A program made the translations under genes and the position numbers. This document shows, piece after piece, positions 53,143 to 62,876 of a DNA stretch of 64,000 bases. The stretch's first letter is position 1, and each line of letters opens with the position of its first letter. Source of the DNA: Pseudoalteromonas lipolytica (GTDB lineage Bacteria > Pseudomonadota > Gammaproteobacteria > Enterobacterales > Alteromonadaceae); contig NZ_FPAZ01000004.1 in NCBI RefSeq assembly GCF_900116435.1, positions 1 to 64,000 of the forward strand, in the 5' to 3' direction. The notes beneath the pieces were generated by a model. The model did no database searches and had not been told where the DNA came from. It saw nothing but the letters and a program-made list of their open reading frames with translations.

Positions 53143-54423
53143 TTACAAACTCTTTTTCGGTGGCAGCGCAACGTTGGCGAAAATTAAACCCGCTACTAAC
53201 GACATAAAAATCAAGAATGTTTGCTGACCTATGTGCTCGGCGTACACAAAATCTTGACCTTCAATCAGCGAGTTTAGGCCAATGTAGGTCTTGCTCCCCG
53301 GGACTAACACGATTAATCCTTGCATGGCGACGATAGAAGCAGGTGCATTCGCAACACGGTTAAACAGGTTACTAAAAATACCAACCGATAATGCCCCTAC
53401 AAATGTACCCAAGGTGTAGTCAAGATACATTGCTGAGCCAATGCTTGTACCATATGCAATAAAACCTGATGCAATTGACCATAGCGCATGTTTAAGCTTG
53501 GTTCTAAATATCACGATTAAGCTGCTACATAACATGAAAATAGCCAGCCATGCGGTCCACTTGGGTAATGGTTCTGGTTGCACAAAATCGGCTTGTCCGA
53601 AAATCGCAAACCCGATACCAATACCAATAAAAGCACCAAAATAGAGTTTAAACAGCAACATAAAGGAATCCATGACTCTGGCTGTTCCCGACACCAAATG
53701 CCTCGCTGCAAGTTCGGCAAAGCCTAACGCTAAAGCAAGCCCCGGTATAAACACAATAATGGCAGAGAGAACAACTAACCGAATATTAATTTCGGCATCG
53801 AGGTACACACTCACTGCACACGCTAAAATAGCGGAAACAATGGCCACTAATGGTTCAAGCATATGAGCAACGCGCTTAGAACGTGTTGACCAAAGAACAA
53901 ATAAATACACCACTAAAGTCAGCAGTGCAGACCAAAATACATCATTCCAACTGGTGCCCATTAGCATTGCAAATGCACCACCTGATGTTGCAAACGCAAC
54001 GCCAGTGGTAAATTTGTTGTAAGGGTTTGGCATGGTGTAAATAATGTCGAGCTGTTTATCAACCTCTTGCAAGGTTAAATCGCCATTGAGCATTTTATTT
54101 ACCAGATCATCGGTATCAGCAAGCGAGCCTAAGTCATGATCACCCGGATCAACGCGTGCAACATGGGTGTACTCTTCTTCGTGGCCATCTGTCCAGATCA
54201 CAAACGTCACTGAAGTAGGCGACATGACGAAGGAGGATTTTAGGCCAAGATATGTTGCGACTTCCATTAAGTGCGCTTCAAGTCGATATGCTGGTGTGCC
54301 ATATTTATGGAGCATTTTACCCAGCTTAACGATAAATTTTCGTTTTTCAGTAAACGTTGCGTTTTTCAAAGGCGTTTTGAACCAAAGGTTAAATTGTTCA
54401 GTTAAGGATAGACCAAATTTCAA
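53143..54423 (-). CDS. Threonine/serine exporter family protein (ThrE-type, fused)
   Basis: A 426-residue protein with an N-terminal cytosolic part ('LVNKMLNGDLTLQEVDKQL') and about 10 membrane helices in two sets, corresponding to both ThrE halves in one chain. 'LGKMLHKYGTPAYRLEAHLMEVATYLGL' is the conserved family opening. The indicated start is a TTG; the next in-frame ATG is internal to the conserved domain, so the TTG (or another near it) is probable. It would export threonine, serine or related amino acids or peptides. Confidence 0.85.
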   Translation of the reverse strand: MKFGLSLTEQFNLWFKTPLKNATFTEKRKFIVKLGKMLHKYGTPAYRLEAHLMEVATYLGLKSSFVMSPTSVTFVIWTDGHEEEYTHVARVDPGDHDLGSLADTDDLVNKMLNGDLTLQEVDKQLDIIYTMPNPYNKFTTGVAFATSGGAFAMLMGTSWNDVFWSALLTLVVYLFVLWSTRSKRVAHMLEPLVAIVSAILACAVSVYLDAEINIRLVVLSAIIVFIPGLALALGFAELAARHLVSGTARVMDSFMLLFKLYFGAFIGIGIGFAIFGQADFVQPEPLPKWTAWLAIFMLCSSLIVIFRTKLKHALWSIASGFIAYGTSIGSAMYLDYTLGTFVGALSVGIFSNLFNRVANAPASIVAMQGLIVLVPGSKTYIGLNSLIEGQDFVYAEHIGQQTFLIFMSLVAGLIFANVALPPKKSL

Positions 54424-54518
54424 TAAGATATAGTCTGCAAAGCAGACTATAAAGCTTAAATTTACCAGCGCGATTTTAGCGACAAACGCTACTATGTCTA
54501 GTGTTATTTAGGGGTAAT

Positions 54519-55739
54519 TTACTTATTTTTTGCTTCAATCCATTGCGCCATATATTGTGTTGAACGCATTGTGTGATGTTTCAGCATTTGCCCTGTGAAA
54601 TTGTTGTGTCTATGGCTTATCAGTGACTCACTGACGTGTTCAATTTTAGCCATTAATTGCGCTTCAAGTTTTGATTTATCATAATATTTTTGCAATAACT
54701 GTTTGCCATATTGCTGAGCTTGAATAAACGCAGATTCATCTTTGTAAAGTGCTACGGCGGCGTCGGCAAATTGCTCTGCATTTTCGCAAACTGTACCTGG
54801 CCACGGCTCGTTTAGGTGCATGCCTTCACTGCCAATTGGGGTGGTGACACTCGGCGTTTGCATGATCATCGCTTCCAGTAACTTACCTTTAATACCGGCA
54901 CCAAAGCGCAGTGGCGATAAGCATACGCGAGCATCTTCCATCACTTTATAGGCATCATCTGCCCAGCCTTTTATTAAAAATCCTGTTTTAGGGTTATTAA
55001 GTGCCGTTGCTTTAGGCGGTGGGTAAGAGCCATAAATATGTAATTCGGCGTCAGGTAACTGCTTGCGGATCAACGGCCAGATTTGTTGTAAGTAAAGGAC
55101 TGCATCCCAATTTGGGGCATGGCGAAAGTTACCAATCGTCATAAAATGCTGGCGCTCATTAAAGGGTTTTGTGTTGGTCGGAAGCGCTTTTAAGTCGACT
55201 AAAAATGGCAAGTGATGCAATAACGCACTATCAACGTTGAATACATCGTTTAGTAATTGCATTTCATAGTGCGAGATGATCAAACTAATATCTGAGCGCA
55301 AAATAGCGGCTATTTCACGTTTGGCAATATCACTGTGTAAGTCTGCAAAGCTGAATGCACGTCCTGCTTTATGTGCCTCGTGGCGAGCGTTTCTTAAGCA
55401 TTGCAAGTCTTCTGTGTCGAGGATTTTTAAAGCATTGGGACAGTATTTATCTACACGCCAACCAAATTGCTCTTCCATCATGAAGCGATCAAACATCACG
55501 ATATCGGGATTATAAGCTTGTACATACTGATCAAAGCTGGCGCAGTTTAGGGCAATGACTTGGCTGGTTATGCCTTCGTTTGCAAGGTCAATCATGTGCT
55601 CTGTTTTTTGCGCTGGGCTGGCAAACTCGACCTGCCAGTTTTGTGCTCGAAAGGCGCGCAATAGCGACATCATGTGGGTGCCGGCGGCAGAGGAGTTTGG
55701 CTCTGGCCATACATAGCCGATCACTAACACTTTTTTCAT
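54519..55739 (-). CDS. Glycosyltransferase family 4-type
   Basis: A 406-residue GT-B glycosyltransferase. 'VIGYVWPEPNSSAAGTHMMSLLRAF' at the start and the donor-binding region 'SPLRFGAGIKGKLLEAMIMQTPSVTTPIGSEGM' at residues about 280-315 are typical of the Glycos_transf_1 group. It starts at an ATGA overlap with the LacI gene stop codon, so the two are translationally coupled. The acceptor is unknown; association with a sugar-type repressor and a secreted peptidase is unusual. Confidence 0.85.
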   Translation of the reverse strand: MKKVLVIGYVWPEPNSSAAGTHMMSLLRAFRAQNWQVEFASPAQKTEHMIDLANEGITSQVIALNCASFDQYVQAYNPDIVMFDRFMMEEQFGWRVDKYCPNALKILDTEDLQCLRNARHEAHKAGRAFSFADLHSDIAKREIAAILRSDISLIISHYEMQLLNDVFNVDSALLHHLPFLVDLKALPTNTKPFNERQHFMTIGNFRHAPNWDAVLYLQQIWPLIRKQLPDAELHIYGSYPPPKATALNNPKTGFLIKGWADDAYKVMEDARVCLSPLRFGAGIKGKLLEAMIMQTPSVTTPIGSEGMHLNEPWPGTVCENAEQFADAAVALYKDESAFIQAQQYGKQLLQKYYDKSKLEAQLMAKIEHVSESLISHRHNNFTGQMLKHHTMRSTQYMAQWIEAKNK

Positions 55740-56743
55740 TGACTTGAGTCTCGTATTTGTAAATTGACATCCACCAAAGTGCGGACAGGTGGTGTCGATT
55801 GATTAAGAAGTTCTTTTAAAACTTGGCAAGTGCGCTTACCAATTTCATCGGCATTTATTGCAATGGTTGAGAGCGATGGTAGCATTAATCGCGAATCTTC
55901 AAGATCATCAAAGCCAACAACTTTAATGTCTTTGCCCGGTTCTAATCCATGTTGGCGCATTGCTTCAATGGCACCATAAGCAATCACATCGTTAAAGCAA
56001 ATAATCGCTTTGATATGCGGGGATTTTTTGATCAAACTGTTGAAGGCTTCGCGGCCACCTTGACGATTTGTTTGTGCCTGAATAACACGTTTGTCTTCGC
56101 TTATATTAAATTGTTTAAGCGCCGATAAAAAACCACTCAGTCGCTCATGGTAGTCTGATATTTCATCTACACCACCTAAAAAAGCAATTTCTTCAATACC
56201 TTGCGACAGGATATGGCTGGTAGCAATATGAGTGCCTTTTTTGTTGTCGGGTAAAACGCACGGAGCTGCCGAAAAGGGAACCTCACGCATTATATTAATT
56301 ACAGGAAAGCCGCTATTAATCAGGTCATCTTGCCAGCTTTGTTCGGTGCCAGGGGCCGGGCACATAATAAAAGCAGACACATTGTATTCTTTTAGAGTTT
56401 TTACAACTTGCTTTTGTCTTTCTACACATTCGGCAATATTTACCAACATAGGCAACATCCCTAAATCGTAAATATGCTTCTCCAAGCCTACTGCTAGTTG
56501 CGCTGAGTAGGGGTTGGTTAGGTCATTAATTACCAGTGCGACAAGATTCGAGCGCTTACTTCGAAGTGCTGCGGCGTCTCGGTTATATACATAACCAAGC
56601 TTATCGATGGCAGTCAGCACTTTTTCTTTACTTTTATTACTGACTTTATCACTGTTAGTGAGAACCAAAGACACGGTAGATTTTGATACTTGCGCTTCTT
56701 TGGCTACGTCCCAAATAGTGACTTTGCCCGTTAATTTTTTCAT
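55736..56743 (-). CDS. LacI family transcriptional regulator
   Basis: A 335-residue repressor. HTH 'TIWDVAKEAQVSKSTVSLVLTNSDKVSNKSKE', hinge 'AALRSKRSNLVALVIND', and the periplasmic-binding-like domain ('KVVGFDDLEDSRLMLPSLSTIAIN'). It overlaps the glycosyltransferase gene by 4 bp and is divergent from a large S9 peptidase. The divergent spacer (56744-56897) holds inverted repeats that may be its operators. Effector unknown. Confidence 0.88.
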   Translation of the reverse strand: MKKLTGKVTIWDVAKEAQVSKSTVSLVLTNSDKVSNKSKEKVLTAIDKLGYVYNRDAAALRSKRSNLVALVINDLTNPYSAQLAVGLEKHIYDLGMLPMLVNIAECVERQKQVVKTLKEYNVSAFIMCPAPGTEQSWQDDLINSGFPVINIMREVPFSAAPCVLPDNKKGTHIATSHILSQGIEEIAFLGGVDEISDYHERLSGFLSALKQFNISEDKRVIQAQTNRQGGREAFNSLIKKSPHIKAIICFNDVIAYGAIEAMRQHGLEPGKDIKVVGFDDLEDSRLMLPSLSTIAINADEIGKRTCQVLKELLNQSTPPVRTLVDVNLQIRDSSQ

Positions 56744-56794
56744 TTTTGTCTAGCGAAAAGTAGCGAATATAGTGTGCTTATATTAGCGTAATTT

Positions 56795-56840
56795 AGTGAT
56801 TTAAGTCACTGATTAGCTGCCAAAAGAGTCGAAACTCTTT
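56795..56840. promoter_or_regulatory. Inverted repeats in the LacI / S9 peptidase spacer
   Basis: AGTGA-N6-TCACT (56795-56810) and AAAGAGT-N4-ACTCTTT (56823-56840) lie between the divergent LacI regulator and peptidase genes. Either could be an operator; neither has the central CG of a classical LacI site, so this is tentative. Confidence 0.35.
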
Positions 56841-56897
56841 ATAAAATGTCTTAAACTATTTTCTTAGTCGGAAATAAAAACGAAAAAAGGAACTAAC

Positions 56898-59351
56898 ATG
56901 AAAGCATTAAAATTGCTTTTTACGCTGATGATTGGCGTGTCAGTTTGTACTTCAAGTTTTGCCAATGAAGGGTATCAAACACCTTCACCTGCCTTGGCTT
57001 CGGTTGTTGATGCTAAATTAGCCCCCAGTAGTTATTTATCAAATGATGCCGAGTGGTTGGCATTATTTGATAGAAAACGTATTGATACCCTGCAAGATCT
57101 TGCGAAAGAAGAACTAAAACTCGCCGGAATTAAACTCAATCCTGCCAATTTTTCGCGCTCACGTGAGCGCGCTATATTTACGTCTCTGGTGCTAAAGCAT
57201 GTTGAAACAGGGAGTGAAATTACGGTATCGGGTTTACCCAATGGTTTAATTCGCTCGCCCAGTTGGTCAAGTGATAGTCAATACTTAGCCTTTGTAATTG
57301 AACAAAAAAATAGTGCCAATTTATGGGTTTATAACGTCAGTACAAAACAAGCAAGGCAACTCAGTGATACGCCGTTAAACTCAGTATTAACGCGTACTCC
57401 TTACATGTGGTTACCCGATAGCAGTGCTATCGTTGCAAATGCGGCTGTTAATTTAGGTAAAACTCGTTTAACCAATGACAGCACGGCTGTCGTGCCGGTA
57501 ATTCAACAAAGTACAGGTGAAAAAGCACCTGCGCGCACTTATCAAAATTTATTAAGCAGCCCCTTCGATGAAGCGCAGTTTAAGTTTTTTGGCCAAAGTC
57601 AGCTTACTTATATTCCATTGAGCGGCCAAGCGCAGCCAATTGGTCAAGCTGGGTTAATTAAGTCGTTTTCAGTATCGCCCGATTCAACCAATATTTTGGT
57701 GGGTATGATCGATGAGCCTTTTTCGTACCAAGTTCCATACCAACGCTTTGCTGCTACATGGCAAATTTGGGGAATGCGCGGTTACACCTTGGCTGAGCTG
57801 GCAAAACAGCCGCTAGCCGACAATATTCCCCAAGGTTACGACAGCGTTCGTACTGGCCGTCGAGATTTTCAGTGGCGTTCAGACCAAGGTGCCGAAGTCA
57901 TGTGGGCAGAAGCACAAGACGGTGGCGATATGAAAACAGATGTAGCGCACCATGACTACCTTTATAGTCTGCGCGCTCCGTTTAAACGTGAACCTAAGCT
58001 ATTTGCTAAAGTAGAGCGTCGCTTCGACTCAATAGAGTGGGGCAGTAACAATGTTGCCTTATTATCTGAATGGCGTTTTAGCGACAGACAAATACGCACA
58101 TTTGTTATACAACCTCGAAATGCCGATAAAAATCGCGTGCTCTTTTCTGAGCGCAGTTACAATGATGCTTATAAAGATCCGGGTTACCCAATCTACGAGA
58201 AAAACGACTTAGGTGAAAGTGTCATCAAAGTGGTTGGCGGTCGTTATATTTATTTCCGTGGTAATGGGGCGTCTGAGCAAGGAAATATCCCATTCTTAGA
58301 CCGTTACGATGTAAAAACAAACTCAACAACCCGTGTTTGGCAATCAGCTGCACCTTATTACGAGCGTGTGCGTGCGATGTTAGACGATGAAGGCGAGCGT
58401 TTGATCACCATACGTGAATCAAAAACGGAGCAACCAAATTTCTTTATTCGTGATTTAGATAACGACAAACTCACTCAATTAACTACGTTTGAGCATCCTT
58501 ACCCTGAATTTAAAGGCGTAACTAAAGAGCTTATTCGTTATAAAAGAGAGGATGGTGTTGAACTGAGTGGCACACTTTACTTGCCGCCGGGCTATGACAA
58601 AACCCAAGGAACGTTACCTGTACTGATGTGGGCTTACCCGCTTGAATACAAAGATAAAGCGGTGGCATCGCAAGTGCGCGAATCACCGTATGAGTTTACT
58701 TACATTGGGTATTGGGGGCCTATGCCGTACCTTGCAAAAGGGATTGCGGTATTTGATGACCCTAAAATGCCAATCGTAGGTGTCGATGGTAAAGAGCCGA
58801 ATGACCTTTTCCGTACTCAGCTCGTATCGAGTGCGCAAGCCGCTGTTGATGTATTGGTTGAAAAAGGCATTGCCGATAAAGACAAAATAGCGATTGCTGG
58901 TCACTCGTATGGTGCTTTTATGGTGGCTAATTTACTAGCACACAGCGACTTATTTAAAACGGGTATTGCCCGCAGTGGTGCTTACAATCGCACATTAACG
59001 CCATTTGGTTTTCAAGGTGAAGAACGTGATTTTTGGCAAGCTCAAGATGTGTATGCCGCAATGTCGCCATTTTTCCATGCTGAGAAAATCAATGAACCTA
59101 TGTTGATGATACACGGCCAAGAAGATCCAAATTCAGGCACGTTTCCAATGCAAAGCGAGCGCATGTACGCCGCATTAAAAGGCCTTGGCAAAGAGGCTCG
59201 TTTAGTTATGTTGCCTTATGAGGCGCACGGCTACCGTGCCCGTAAGAGCTTATTGCATGTGCTTTGGGAGCAAGAGCAATGGTTAGATAAATACTTATTA
59301 AGTGATGAAAAGCAAGTAGAGCCTGTTGCTGCTGAAGGTGTCACTCAGTAA
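56898..59351 (+). CDS. Secreted S9 peptidase, prolyl oligopeptidase-type
   Basis: An 817-residue protein with ribosome site AAAGGA and signal peptide (to about residue 22, 'SSFANEG'). The propeller is followed by an alpha/beta hydrolase with nucleophile Ser in GHSYGAFMVANLLAHS, Asp in 'IHGQEDPNSGTFP' and His in 'LPYEAHGYRARKS'. The size, N-terminal region and these motifs resemble glutamyl-endopeptidase/acyl-peptide hydrolases of S9 (subfamily C or D). Role: extracellular or periplasmic peptide digestion. It is monocistronic with a strong terminator. Confidence 0.87.
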   Translation: MKALKLLFTLMIGVSVCTSSFANEGYQTPSPALASVVDAKLAPSSYLSNDAEWLALFDRKRIDTLQDLAKEELKLAGIKLNPANFSRSRERAIFTSLVLKHVETGSEITVSGLPNGLIRSPSWSSDSQYLAFVIEQKNSANLWVYNVSTKQARQLSDTPLNSVLTRTPYMWLPDSSAIVANAAVNLGKTRLTNDSTAVVPVIQQSTGEKAPARTYQNLLSSPFDEAQFKFFGQSQLTYIPLSGQAQPIGQAGLIKSFSVSPDSTNILVGMIDEPFSYQVPYQRFAATWQIWGMRGYTLAELAKQPLADNIPQGYDSVRTGRRDFQWRSDQGAEVMWAEAQDGGDMKTDVAHHDYLYSLRAPFKREPKLFAKVERRFDSIEWGSNNVALLSEWRFSDRQIRTFVIQPRNADKNRVLFSERSYNDAYKDPGYPIYEKNDLGESVIKVVGGRYIYFRGNGASEQGNIPFLDRYDVKTNSTTRVWQSAAPYYERVRAMLDDEGERLITIRESKTEQPNFFIRDLDNDKLTQLTTFEHPYPEFKGVTKELIRYKREDGVELSGTLYLPPGYDKTQGTLPVLMWAYPLEYKDKAVASQVRESPYEFTYIGYWGPMPYLAKGIAVFDDPKMPIVGVDGKEPNDLFRTQLVSSAQAAVDVLVEKGIADKDKIAIAGHSYGAFMVANLLAHSDLFKTGIARSGAYNRTLTPFGFQGEERDFWQAQDVYAAMSPFFHAEKINEPMLMIHGQEDPNSGTFPMQSERMYAALKGLGKEARLVMLPYEAHGYRARKSLLHVLWEQEQWLDKYLLSDEKQVEPVAAEGVTQ

Positions 59352-59373
59352 TTAGCAAAATACGTATATTAAG

Positions 59374-59402
59374 AATCCCCGCCTTTTAGCGGGGATTTTT
59401 TT
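59374..59402 (+). terminator. Terminator of the large S9 peptidase gene
   Basis: AATCCCCGC (59374-59382) pairs with GCGGGGATT (59389-59397) followed by a T-run. The remainder of the gap up to 59630 is AT-rich with no gene that I can support. Confidence 0.95.
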
Positions 59403-59630
59403 GAGCGGCTAAAGCTGAAGTTAATGGTGGTCAGTATTACCAATTACGATTTAACGAGTTTGAGCTGCATAGAATTAATTGTTGAAAAAATTAATCACTA
59501 ATTTTTTAATTTTTATCAACGAGATATTTTTAAAGTCGCTAACTTAATTAATACAATTTATATAACGGTCGTTTTATATTTTTGGCGAACTTATCTGAGC
59601 TAAAAAATAAATTGGTTAATAGCGTGTTGA

Positions 59631-59659
59631 AAAAATAATGCCGCTTAGAAAGCGGCATT
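59631..59659 (-). terminator. Terminator of the second TonB receptor gene
   Basis: On the minus strand AATGCCGCT (59651-59659) pairs with AGCGGCATT (59637-59645) and is followed by a T-run from AAAAA at 59631-59635. Confidence 0.9.
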
Positions 59660-59676
59660 GACTCTTTAATTGTTAT

Positions 59677-62043
59677 TTACATAAAGTTGTAATCTAAACG
59701 TATGCCAATGCTACGCTCGGGTAAAAAATCTATGTATTTTTGAGCGGTTGTTCTATTACTACGACTTCGATCTCTTTTATACTTAATCGCATCATTATCG
59801 AAGACATTATTTAAGTGAACGCTTAATTTCACGTTTTCGTTGACCTCATAACGAGCTGATAAGTTAAATACTTCATAACCAGGCACTTCATCTCCAGGTT
59901 TGGTATCAAAGTGCGTGTTGTATTTACCATATGCTGAGACGTCACCACGAATAAAGAATGGCTTGTTATTAATGTCAAATTCCTTATCAATTGCGATATA
60001 AGCATTATATTTAGGCACCATCGTCATTTCTTGACCTTTAACGCCACCGATTGTTTCATTATCTTCAGTAAGTTCAGAGTTGGTATAAGAGGCATTTACA
60101 ATTAATGCTATAGTATCTGTTAAGCTTGCTTTTGACTCAAACTCAAGCCCTCTTGAACGTGCTTTTCCTGCATTTGCGGTATAAGAGAACCCACAAGAAT
60201 CCATGTAAATACTCGTCTTAATATCACTCCAGTTTATTTGATAAATAGCAGAGCTAAAGTTGAACTTACCATCGAATAATGAGCCCTTTAAGCCAACTTC
60301 ATAGTTATCGATTGAATCAGATGTGAAGCGAGCTTTACGATTCTTAGCATTAACATCATTTACACACGCTGCGGCTAGTGGGCTATTGTTACCACCTGGG
60401 CGGTATCCTTCAGAGTAAAGAGCATAAATTGAATAGTCATCAGTAGGTTGCCAAGAAGCGCTAAATTTAAAGCGATTTCCTTGTTCTTCACCGCCTATCA
60501 GTGTTTTATCGTTTGACCACACACCAATTTCTTCAGTGCGTTCAAAATCTTCTAAATTGAAATGGCGAATACCCGCATTTAACTCAATATTGCCAAAATC
60601 GTCTGTTTCAATTTGGTACGCTACATCTGCAAACAGCGCAAACTCTTTTGCCCACTCGCTGAACACATGATAATTCCAAATTTTATTAGGATCGTCAAAG
60701 TTATCTAAACCGATTTGCTGGGCATCGTCCCCCCACCAGTAAAGTGCAGCAGCTGCTGTCCTGTCACCGCTTTCAATATATTGCCATTGATGACCTGGAG
60801 AGTCAGGTCGCCATGATTTATCCCAATAAGCACCGACAGTCCAACTTAAATTGCTATTTAAATCGAAGTTCTGAAGCCTAATTTCATGGGTAACGCGGGA
60901 CAGCTCTTGATCGTTTATTATCCATGTTTTAAACATATCAGAAGCATCTAAACGAGACCAATCATCCAGCGAATCAGATTTTACTTTTCGGTATGAACCA
61001 GCATAAGTTAATGAAGCAACGTCGGCTATATTATCAACATCAACAGTTATGCTATATAAATTTGTAGACTCTTTATCCCAACCATCGAGTAAATTATAGA
61101 GAGCATATTTATCATCAGCACCATGAATAAATCCACCACCTTGAATACAATCTGGGCGATTAAATGTCGGATCACATGTTATTTTAGTGTCTGAGATATC
61201 ATAACCGTACTTAGCTGAAGCATCTTCATCATAAGATAATTCATAGTAATATCCTGGCTTTGAGGTATCTCCCAATGTTGCGCCATTAGCAGAATACTCA
61301 TCATGCACATAGGTGAAGTTAAGTGCTAAATTATCAATTGGTTGCCATAATAATTGACTTCGAATAAAACTACTTTGACTTTTACTCTGTTGGCCTGTTG
61401 CTTGATTGACATAAGGACGGACATCGTTGGTTATATTACCTGTCACTCTTAATGCAAGGGTATCGTCTAATAGAGGTACATTAACACCTAAAGATAAGCT
61501 GCTGTCAAAACCATCTACATTATTTTCACTTGAGCCTTCAATCGTACCAAATAACTCAAATTCATCTAATTGTGGTTTTTTAGTGATAACGCGAACCGTA
61601 CCACCGATTGCATTCGAACCGTATAATGTACCTTGTGGGCCGCGTAATACTTCAACTCGCTCAACATCTGTGAGGTTTGTAAATTCATACGGGATATCAT
61701 CAGTGAATATGGCTGTTGTATCTGGCGATGCGCTATTCCCTCCGCTTAACCCTCTTAAAATTAACTGACCACGAGGTGCTGCAGCACCAGCTAAAGTACG
61801 GTAAATATCAGATGCATCAAGGTAGTTTCGATTGGCAATCTCAACTGCAGATACCGCTGAAATACTCATAGGTATTTCTAGGATTGTTTCAAGTTTTTTA
61901 CGCGAAGTAACCGTTATTACTTCTAGATTTTCCTCTTTTTCAATTTTATCTTCTGTATCCATGGCTATTGCTGGAACTGCATATAAATGACCTAAAATCA
62001 CAGTGGTTAAAATAGTTTGTTTTGTTAATAGAGTGTTTTTCAT
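59677..62043 (-). CDS. TonB-dependent receptor
   Basis: A 788-residue receptor. Signal peptide (to about residue 27, 'AIAMDT'), a TonB box 'LEVITVTS' at about 40-47, plug ('LRGLSGGNSASPDTTAIFTDDIPYE', 'VERVEVLRGPQGTLYGSNAIGGTVRVITKKP') and a barrel ending in 'RSIGIRLDYNFM'. The plug style and the absence of a carboxypeptidase-like extension fit the siderophore/vitamin or general uptake group; the substrate is unclear. Monocistronic, separate from the LysE gene by 830 bp. Terminal Phe is next to last, with Met last, a minor deviation from the usual C-terminus. Confidence 0.88.
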   Translation of the reverse strand: MKNTLLTKQTILTTVILGHLYAVPAIAMDTEDKIEKEENLEVITVTSRKKLETILEIPMSISAVSAVEIANRNYLDASDIYRTLAGAAAPRGQLILRGLSGGNSASPDTTAIFTDDIPYEFTNLTDVERVEVLRGPQGTLYGSNAIGGTVRVITKKPQLDEFELFGTIEGSSENNVDGFDSSLSLGVNVPLLDDTLALRVTGNITNDVRPYVNQATGQQSKSQSSFIRSQLLWQPIDNLALNFTYVHDEYSANGATLGDTSKPGYYYELSYDEDASAKYGYDISDTKITCDPTFNRPDCIQGGGFIHGADDKYALYNLLDGWDKESTNLYSITVDVDNIADVASLTYAGSYRKVKSDSLDDWSRLDASDMFKTWIINDQELSRVTHEIRLQNFDLNSNLSWTVGAYWDKSWRPDSPGHQWQYIESGDRTAAAALYWWGDDAQQIGLDNFDDPNKIWNYHVFSEWAKEFALFADVAYQIETDDFGNIELNAGIRHFNLEDFERTEEIGVWSNDKTLIGGEEQGNRFKFSASWQPTDDYSIYALYSEGYRPGGNNSPLAAACVNDVNAKNRKARFTSDSIDNYEVGLKGSLFDGKFNFSSAIYQINWSDIKTSIYMDSCGFSYTANAGKARSRGLEFESKASLTDTIALIVNASYTNSELTEDNETIGGVKGQEMTMVPKYNAYIAIDKEFDINNKPFFIRGDVSAYGKYNTHFDTKPGDEVPGYEVFNLSARYEVNENVKLSVHLNNVFDNDAIKYKRDRSRSNRTTAQKYIDFLPERSIGIRLDYNFM

Positions 62044-62598
62044 TGATGTTCCCAGTGTTTTTTTTGTTGATATTCTATTAACGACGTTAATTTAAATATT
62101 GGTATTGTTCAATCTATTTAACCCTTTTTTGGGGAATTGTTTTTCTAATTGGTTTTTATTCTGGAATTAATTATGTCTTTTTGTTTATTTTTACATGCTA
62201 AATAATGAGATTGACCAACGTGTATATTGTTTTTGTGAGTCGTTAGTCGTGCTTACGGAATTGCTCATCAGGCAATGGTCTTTTTTAGGTGATGAGTTTT
62301 TTTAATTGTTCTCTCAAACTGCACATTCGAGTCTTTCTTCAATTAAATTATCCCGTCAGATAAAGCTACAGAGCACTCATAGGTATTTTACAGAGAAGGT
62401 AAAAGCTCAGCGCAACAAGTTTGCAGTGATCACAGGGGTCATTGCTGTTTAGGTAAAATACTAAATTCAGTTTCACGTGGAAAATTAGTTATAGTGTATG
62501 TACTTATCGAAGCTATAAAGTAGAGCTGAGTTTAGTTGACTGAAGATGAAGCGCTTGTGCAATAGCCATCGCTATCACAAGAAATGGAGTCCGATACA
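62044..62598. other. AT-rich upstream region of TonB receptor without supported gene
   Basis: This stretch is AT-rich, with no convincing coding frame on either strand. It should contain the promoter of the leftward receptor gene. A degraded frame starts at 62599. Confidence 0.5.
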
Positions 62599-62796
62599 AT
62601 GACTACTCGTGGTCGCGCTGTACGTAATAATGATCTGGCTTGATTATTTGCTGCAATAGAATGTGTTGCCCAAGCTAATGGTATAGGCTTTTTGGTAGCT
62701 TATATTTTAGTAACGAAGATCGTGGGCTAACTAGCTCCCTATATTAATATTGCATTACCAGTTTTCATGAGCTTTAGCGCATTGAAATGTGAGTAA
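62599..62796 (+). pseudogene. Decayed ORF remnant (unidentified)
   Basis: A single frame of 66 codons is continuous except for stops at 62641-62643 (TGA) and 62728-62730 (TAA). The translation contains a peptide with a hydrophobic stretch, 'ANGIGFLVAYILVTKIVG', then 'LAPYINIALPVFMSFSALKC', which looks like a membrane-spanning segment of a lost protein. The same frame extends backwards with another stop (TAG) before an acidic stretch. I do not recognise it. It could also be noncoding. Confidence 0.3.
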
Positions 62797-62876
62797 TCGC
62801 GTGTTTGTTTGCTTATTTAATTGAATGTGTTTAAATCGCTTTTCTATTTTTTCAGTATTCATGATGTGATTGGTTT

